DNA of 64,000 nucleotides from Bacteroidales bacterium UBA3844 (GTDB lineage: Bacteria; Bacteroidota; Bacteroidia; Bacteroidales; Paludibacteraceae): positions 1-64,000 of the forward strand of contig DGHQ01000059.1 of assembly GCA_002392915.1 (NCBI GenBank), written 5' to 3'. The translations under genes and the position numbers were made by a program. Under the pieces are notes generated by a model, which saw only the letters and a program-made list of their open reading frames with translations, searched no databases and was not told the origin of the DNA. How positions within the stretch are numbered: position 1 is the stretch's first letter; the number at the start of each line of letters is the position of its first letter. Positions 59,984-64,000 of this stretch are shown piece after piece.

Positions 59984-60261
59984 AAGCTATTCAGACTGAA
60001 GAATATCATTTTATGTGCCTTTGTACAAGAAAAATGGCCTTTCTTTTAAAATATAAGTAAAACACAATAATTTATATACAATATGTAACCAAAAAGACAT
60101 CAAACACTTCCATTTTATAACAAACGCATCATACAACGTCTCAGGATGCTTTTTTACGAAAAAAATGTACAGCAAACTTTTCGCACATTCCGTTTACACA
60201 TTTTGTCATTTTAGGCAACAAATTGTAGTCGAATTTTTAGAATTATGCAAATACGATTAAG

Positions 60262-60269
60262 TATATTTG
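60262..60269 (+). promoter_or_regulatory. -7 box for the efflux operon
   Basis: TATATTTG lies inside the longer tolC frame, so translation must begin downstream, at 60299. Confidence 0.5.
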
Positions 60270-60298
60270 CAGAAAAAACAGAGAGTTTACACAAAGAT

Positions 60299-61882
60299 AT
60301 GAGACAACAAATATTTTCAGTACTAACTGCATTGGTATGTGCGATTCAAATTTCAAACGCAGAAACCCATGTTTTGACACTTGACAGCTGCCGTGCTTTG
60401 GCAATCCGCAACAACAACGACTTAAAAATGTCCGATGCCAAAAAACAGAAAGCTTACTACGACAGGAAAGCAGCATTCACAAAGTTTTTGCCTCGAATCA
60501 CTGCCACTGGTGCATATATCCTTTCATCTAAAGACATAAGTCTTCTTTCCGAGGAGACGCAAGACAAACTAAACAATCTGGGCACAAATGCTGGAACAGC
60601 AATGGGCCAGAGTATGCAGCAGATGACTCAGCAAGGCATGCAGCAGATGATGCAAGAGGCGATGCAAAATCCAGCTTTACTACAGATGATGATGCAAAAT
60701 CCGCAGTTTGCACAAATGATGCAAAACATGCCATCCATGGCTCAAAACATGACACAAGGGATGGCAAACAATTTGTCTTCTGCCATGGCTCCCAAACTGA
60801 ATGCTATCGGATCTGACATCGTAAAAGAATTTGAAATAGACAACACCAACGTCGGCGTCATCTCTGTTATGCTGACACAGCCATTATATATGGGCGGAAA
60901 GATTGCGGCATACCACAATATCATGAAGAAAGTGGAGCAACTCACAACGGCCCAAGCTGTCGGAAAAGAGAACGACGTTATCGTTGAGACAGATGAAGCT
61001 TATTGGAGAATCGTCGGACTACAATCGAAAAAGAGATTGGCAGAAAGTTATCTCCGCACTATCGACACATTAAATAAAGATGTGGAAAGACTGATCGAAG
61101 CCGGATTCGCCACAAAAGCAGACGGTTTGAAAGTCAAAGTCAAACTTAACGAGGCAAAAGTATCAGTGATCCAGGTAGAAAACGGCATCACCCTGTCAAA
61201 AATGCTACTTTGTCAGATATGTGGACTTGACATGAATTCAGACATTGAACTTGCAGACATCAACATCGACGCAGAAGGTTTCGTAGTGCCAGAGATATCA
61301 TCCACAGCCAACGTCGAAGAGGCACTAAACGCAAGATATGAGATGCAGAGTCTAGCATTGGCAAAAGAGATCAGCGAAGAGAAAGTCAAGATAGCACGAA
61401 GCGAATATCTTCCCACTTTAGCTCTTATGGGCGGATACACAACGACCAACCCATCAGCATTCGACGGAATCAAAAACGAGTTTGGCGGAATGTGGAACGT
61501 AGGAGTTGTATTGAAAGTGCCAGTTGTCACTTGTGGAGAGAGAATATATAAAGTGAAAGCCGCCAAGGAAGAAGCCAGAATCGCCGAATACCAGTATGAC
61601 GAGGCAAAGGAGAAAATCACATTGCAGGTCAACCAGAACATGCAAAAGGTGACAGAAGCCAGCGAACGACTACACACAGCCAAAGAGAGCCTGAAGGAAG
61701 CTCAGGAAAACCTTCGCTATGCAGAAGTAGGATTAAAAGAAGGAATGATTCCAGTATCAGATGTTCTTCAGGCTGAGACCGCTTTACTAAAAGCTCAGAG
61801 CACAGCGGTTGAGGCAGAAATCGACCTTCTTTTGGCTGATTTGTATTTGAAAAAATCACTAGGTAAAATACAAGGCAAATAG
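60299..61882 (+). CDS. TolC-family outer-membrane efflux protein with Met-rich insertion
   Basis: 527 residues from ATG 60299 (an ATG at 60245 precedes the promoter box and is rejected). A signal peptide (MRQQIFSVLTALVCAIQISNA) is followed by two outer-membrane efflux repeats of helical hairpins and strands ('LTQPLYMGGKIAAYHN', 'VGVVLKVPVVTCGERIYKVK'). Between the first strand pair and helix lies an insertion (about residues 102-163) with 17 Met in 62 positions and the motif 'QNPALLQMMMQNPQFAQMM'. It forms the outer-membrane duct for the HlyD-type and ABC permease genes that follow. Confidence 0.92.
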   Translation: MRQQIFSVLTALVCAIQISNAETHVLTLDSCRALAIRNNNDLKMSDAKKQKAYYDRKAAFTKFLPRITATGAYILSSKDISLLSEETQDKLNNLGTNAGTAMGQSMQQMTQQGMQQMMQEAMQNPALLQMMMQNPQFAQMMQNMPSMAQNMTQGMANNLSSAMAPKLNAIGSDIVKEFEIDNTNVGVISVMLTQPLYMGGKIAAYHNIMKKVEQLTTAQAVGKENDVIVETDEAYWRIVGLQSKKRLAESYLRTIDTLNKDVERLIEAGFATKADGLKVKVKLNEAKVSVIQVENGITLSKMLLCQICGLDMNSDIELADINIDAEGFVVPEISSTANVEEALNARYEMQSLALAKEISEEKVKIARSEYLPTLALMGGYTTTNPSAFDGIKNEFGGMWNVGVVLKVPVVTCGERIYKVKAAKEEARIAEYQYDEAKEKITLQVNQNMQKVTEASERLHTAKESLKEAQENLRYAEVGLKEGMIPVSDVLQAETALLKAQSTAVEAEIDLLLADLYLKKSLGKIQGK

Positions 61883-61945
61883 CAGACAGCAGATGGCTTA
61901 TGGCCAATAGCATCAAATTAAGTAAACAAATAAAAACGCAATAAG

Positions 61946-62914
61946 ATGAAAAATAACGGTGTGATCATTATCGCGATCATTGTAATCGTCGTAATTCTAT
62001 CAGTAATTCTAATTGGATTAACACATTCGACTCCAGAACCAGTTATTCAAGGTGAGGTTGAGATATCCGACTATCGTTTATCTTCCAAAGTGCCTTCACG
62101 TGTAATGAAAATCAAAGTACAAGAGGGAGATTTCGTGAAGAAGGGAGACACAGTCGCTATCATGGAAGCTCCAGAGGTGGCAGCCAAACTATCTCAGGCA
62201 GAAGCAGCAAAGCGTGCTGCTCAGGCATTGCAGAACAAAGCTCAGGCAGGTGTTCGCAGCGAGCAGATCGAGGCCGCTTACGAAATGTGGCAAAAAGCAA
62301 AAGCCGGTCTTGACGTTTATGAGAAGACCTACCAGAGAGTAGAAAAACTTTTCAACGAGGGTGTGATTGCAGCTCAGAAAAAAGACGAGGCATACGCTCA
62401 ACTTGAGGCAGCCAAAGCCACAGAGAAAGCAGCAAAATCACAGTATGACATGGCTATGAACGGAGCGCAGAAAGAAGACAAAGATGCCGCAGCCGCTCAG
62501 GTGGCAAGAGCGAGAGGTGCAGTTGCAGAAGTCAACTCATATATCAACGAGACAATCATCCGTGCTTTGGCAGATGGTGTTGTGACAGAGATATTCCCAG
62601 AAGAAGGAGAATTAGTGGGATCTGGAGCTCCTATCATGAACGTTGCTAAAGCCGACGGTGCATATCTCACATTCAATATCCGCGAAGATCTGCTAAAAAA
62701 TTTCGAAATAGGCAAGAGCGTAAACGTCTATATCCCAGCAAAAGACACCACAATCAACGCCACTGTAAGCGGAATGAAAAATGTGGGCAGTTACGCAGTA
62801 TGGAAATCGACAAAAGCTCTTGGACAATATGATCTAAAAACATTCGAGGTCAAAATGCGTCCTGAGGCTCAGAATCTTCAGTTGGCTGCAGGCATGAGCG
62901 CGATTATCAAATAA
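61946..62914 (+). CDS. HlyD/EmrA-type membrane fusion protein
   Basis: 322 residues. An N-terminal membrane anchor (about 6-26) is followed by a biotinyl/lipoyl-like half ('VPSRVMKIKVQEGDFVKKGDTVAIMEAPE'), a long coiled-coil hairpin (about 75-175, Ala/Lys/Glu rich), the second lipoyl half and a beta-barrel ('TFNIREDLLKNFEIGKSVNVYI'). It links the inner-membrane ABC permease to the TolC-like duct. It follows tolC by 63 bases, which contain a decayed intergenic repeat, and precedes the permease by 76 bases. Confidence 0.92.
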   Translation: MKNNGVIIIAIIVIVVILSVILIGLTHSTPEPVIQGEVEISDYRLSSKVPSRVMKIKVQEGDFVKKGDTVAIMEAPEVAAKLSQAEAAKRAAQALQNKAQAGVRSEQIEAAYEMWQKAKAGLDVYEKTYQRVEKLFNEGVIAAQKKDEAYAQLEAAKATEKAAKSQYDMAMNGAQKEDKDAAAAQVARARGAVAEVNSYINETIIRALADGVVTEIFPEEGELVGSGAPIMNVAKADGAYLTFNIREDLLKNFEIGKSVNVYIPAKDTTINATVSGMKNVGSYAVWKSTKALGQYDLKTFEVKMRPEAQNLQLAAGMSAIIK

Positions 62915-62990
62915 GCGATAGACGAAAGACGATGGCTATTAGTGTTAAACGTCGACGTCATTCAAAATTCAAAATAACTAATAAAAGAGT

Positions 62991-64000
62991 ATGGATATAA
63001 AGTCAATTTTTAGCAGATTAAAAAAGTTGGCTCTTAGAGAGGTCGAGATATCAAGACGTCGCCCGCTCTACCTATTCTGTATGCTCATAGCTCCCGTCTT
63101 CTTCAGTTTCATGTTCATCAACGTGATGGAAGAAGGTGCGCCCAATGAGATTCCAGCTGCTGTCGTCGACGACGATGACAGCCAAGTGTCACGCACGCTT
63201 TTACGCACGCTTGACGCTATGCAGGAGACTAATCTGACAGTGAAATACAAGAATTTCTCCGACGCGAAGGATGCCCTACGCAAAGGAGAAGTGTTTGCGA
63301 TAGTGCATGTACCTCGAGGACTTTCAGAAAAAGCGTTGACCCAACGCACACCGACTATCTATTTCTACACCAACGATGCTTATTTCTTGGCAGGGTCATT
63401 CCTTTTCAAAAACATGAAGGTGTTAGGTGAATTATCAGGTCTTGCTATCACAAAGGCGACACTGTCAGCCAAGGGTTTGGACGAAGACAGGATAATGGGG
63501 CTGATTCAGCCAATCACCGTAGAGTCGCACCCGTTAAACAATCCGTCGCTCAACTACTCCATCTATTTGACTAACATATTTATACCAGCCATATTACTTT
63601 TAATTGTATTTATTGCGACATGTTATTCAATAGGATTGGAATGGAAACGAGGCACACAGAAAAAATGGTTTAAAGAGTCAGGAGAGAATGTCATAATTGC
63701 GTTGACGGGAAAACTGCTGCCACAAGCCGCCGTCTACATGCTCATGTTCGCATTCATGGACGTATATCTCTATAAGATCAATGGATTTCCAATCGCCTGT
63801 TCTTTGCTACGACTGCTTGGCATCCAGCTGTTGGTAACACTCGCGTCGCAAGCATTCTCAGCGGCAATTTTCGGAATACTGGCAGGACAGATGCGTTTGG
63901 CGATGAGTGTCGCATCACTACTTGGAGTGCTATCCATCTCGTTATGCGGATTCACATTCCCAGTCATGGCAATGCCTAAGATCATGGAAGCGATATCATG
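62991..64000 (+). CDS. ABC-2 type transport permease (partial, cut by window end)
   Basis: The frame is open from ATG 62991 to the end of the window (336 codons). After a basic N-terminus and one membrane helix ('LYLFCMLIAPVFFSFMFIN') there is a large periplasmic domain (about 45-185, 'IPAAVVDDDDSQVSRTLL', 'VFAIVHVPRGLSEKA'). Membrane helices follow from about residue 190 ('IYLTNIFIPAILLLIVFIATCYSIG'). This is the YhhJ/YbhR-type permease found with HlyD partners. The ATPase is not visible; a second permease or the ATPase probably follows outside the window. Confidence 0.88.
   Translation, partial: MDIKSIFSRLKKLALREVEISRRRPLYLFCMLIAPVFFSFMFINVMEEGAPNEIPAAVVDDDDSQVSRTLLRTLDAMQETNLTVKYKNFSDAKDALRKGEVFAIVHVPRGLSEKALTQRTPTIYFYTNDAYFLAGSFLFKNMKVLGELSGLAITKATLSAKGLDEDRIMGLIQPITVESHPLNNPSLNYSIYLTNIFIPAILLLIVFIATCYSIGLEWKRGTQKKWFKESGENVIIALTGKLLPQAAVYMLMFAFMDVYLYKINGFPIACSLLRLLGIQLLVTLASQAFSAAIFGILAGQMRLAMSVASLLGVLSISLCGFTFPVMAMPKIMEAIS

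Noticed and set aside
1..64000. Insertion sequence, prophage or integrative element
   Set aside because: No transposase, integrase, relaxase or phage structural gene was recognised anywhere in the window.

Overview
This window comes from a Bacteroidetes chromosome, most likely a fibre-degrading gut or rumen Bacteroidales. The evidence is: many secreted proteins with type IX secretion (T9SS) sorting domains, TonB-dependent and SusC-type receptors, a PorP/SprF protein, a stand-alone AICAR transformylase, class I fumarase, LL-diaminopimelate aminotransferase, and Bacteroidetes -7 promoter boxes (TAnnTTTG) in front of most genes. No rRNA, transposase, integrase, prophage or CRISPR array was seen.

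Layout. 1-2.3 kb: a REP-like hairpin cluster, then a three-gene membrane/coiled-coil operon with a PspA-like protein. 2.5-9.7 kb: AICAR transformylase, tRNA-Asp, a candidate structured RNA, a lamin-tail secreted protein, asd, a YD-repeat lipoprotein and a membrane-anchored unknown. 10-14 kb: a small T9SS cargo, a double FISUMP-like protein, and a GH5 endoglucanase with a repetitive Asn/Gln linker and a lectin-like domain. 14.2-15.9 kb: a VWA protein paired with a divergent sigma-like protein. 16-22.8 kb: three tandem GH10-CBM6-T9SS xylanases. 23.2-26.5 kb: a TonB receptor and an exported coiled-coil protein. 26.8-28.4 kb: an AAA/DUF4143 ATPase bracketed by four copies of a hairpin repeat. 28.5-35.7 kb: fumarase and a queH-TonB receptor-MFS-ROK kinase block. 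35.8-39.9 kb: an expansin, small exported proteins and a second structured-RNA candidate. 39.9-54.2 kb: a GH5 endoglucanase, a CotH-kinase/lamin-tail protein, PorP/SprF with a giant T9SS type B adhesin, and an orphan SusC. 54.4-57.6 kb: HU, a 29-residue basic ribosomal-type protein, RNase G, and a retropepsin pair between identical terminators. 57.6-64 kb: dapL, dapF and a TolC-HlyD-ABC export operon that runs off the end.

How the genes work together. Two endoglucanases, three CBM6 xylanases and an expansin form a plant cell-wall attack set; almost all carry signal peptides and T9SS-type C-termini, so they are probably exported and anchored at the surface. The TonB receptors, sugar MFS carrier and ROK kinase fit uptake and phosphorylation of released sugars. 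asd, dapL and dapF are steps of the diaminopimelate/lysine pathway.

The least explained elements are the repeat-bracketed ATPase, the VWA/sigma-like pair, the PspA-like operon, the terminator-bracketed retropepsin pair and two structured intergenic RNAs. Family assignments rest on motif recognition by eye; no database search was run.
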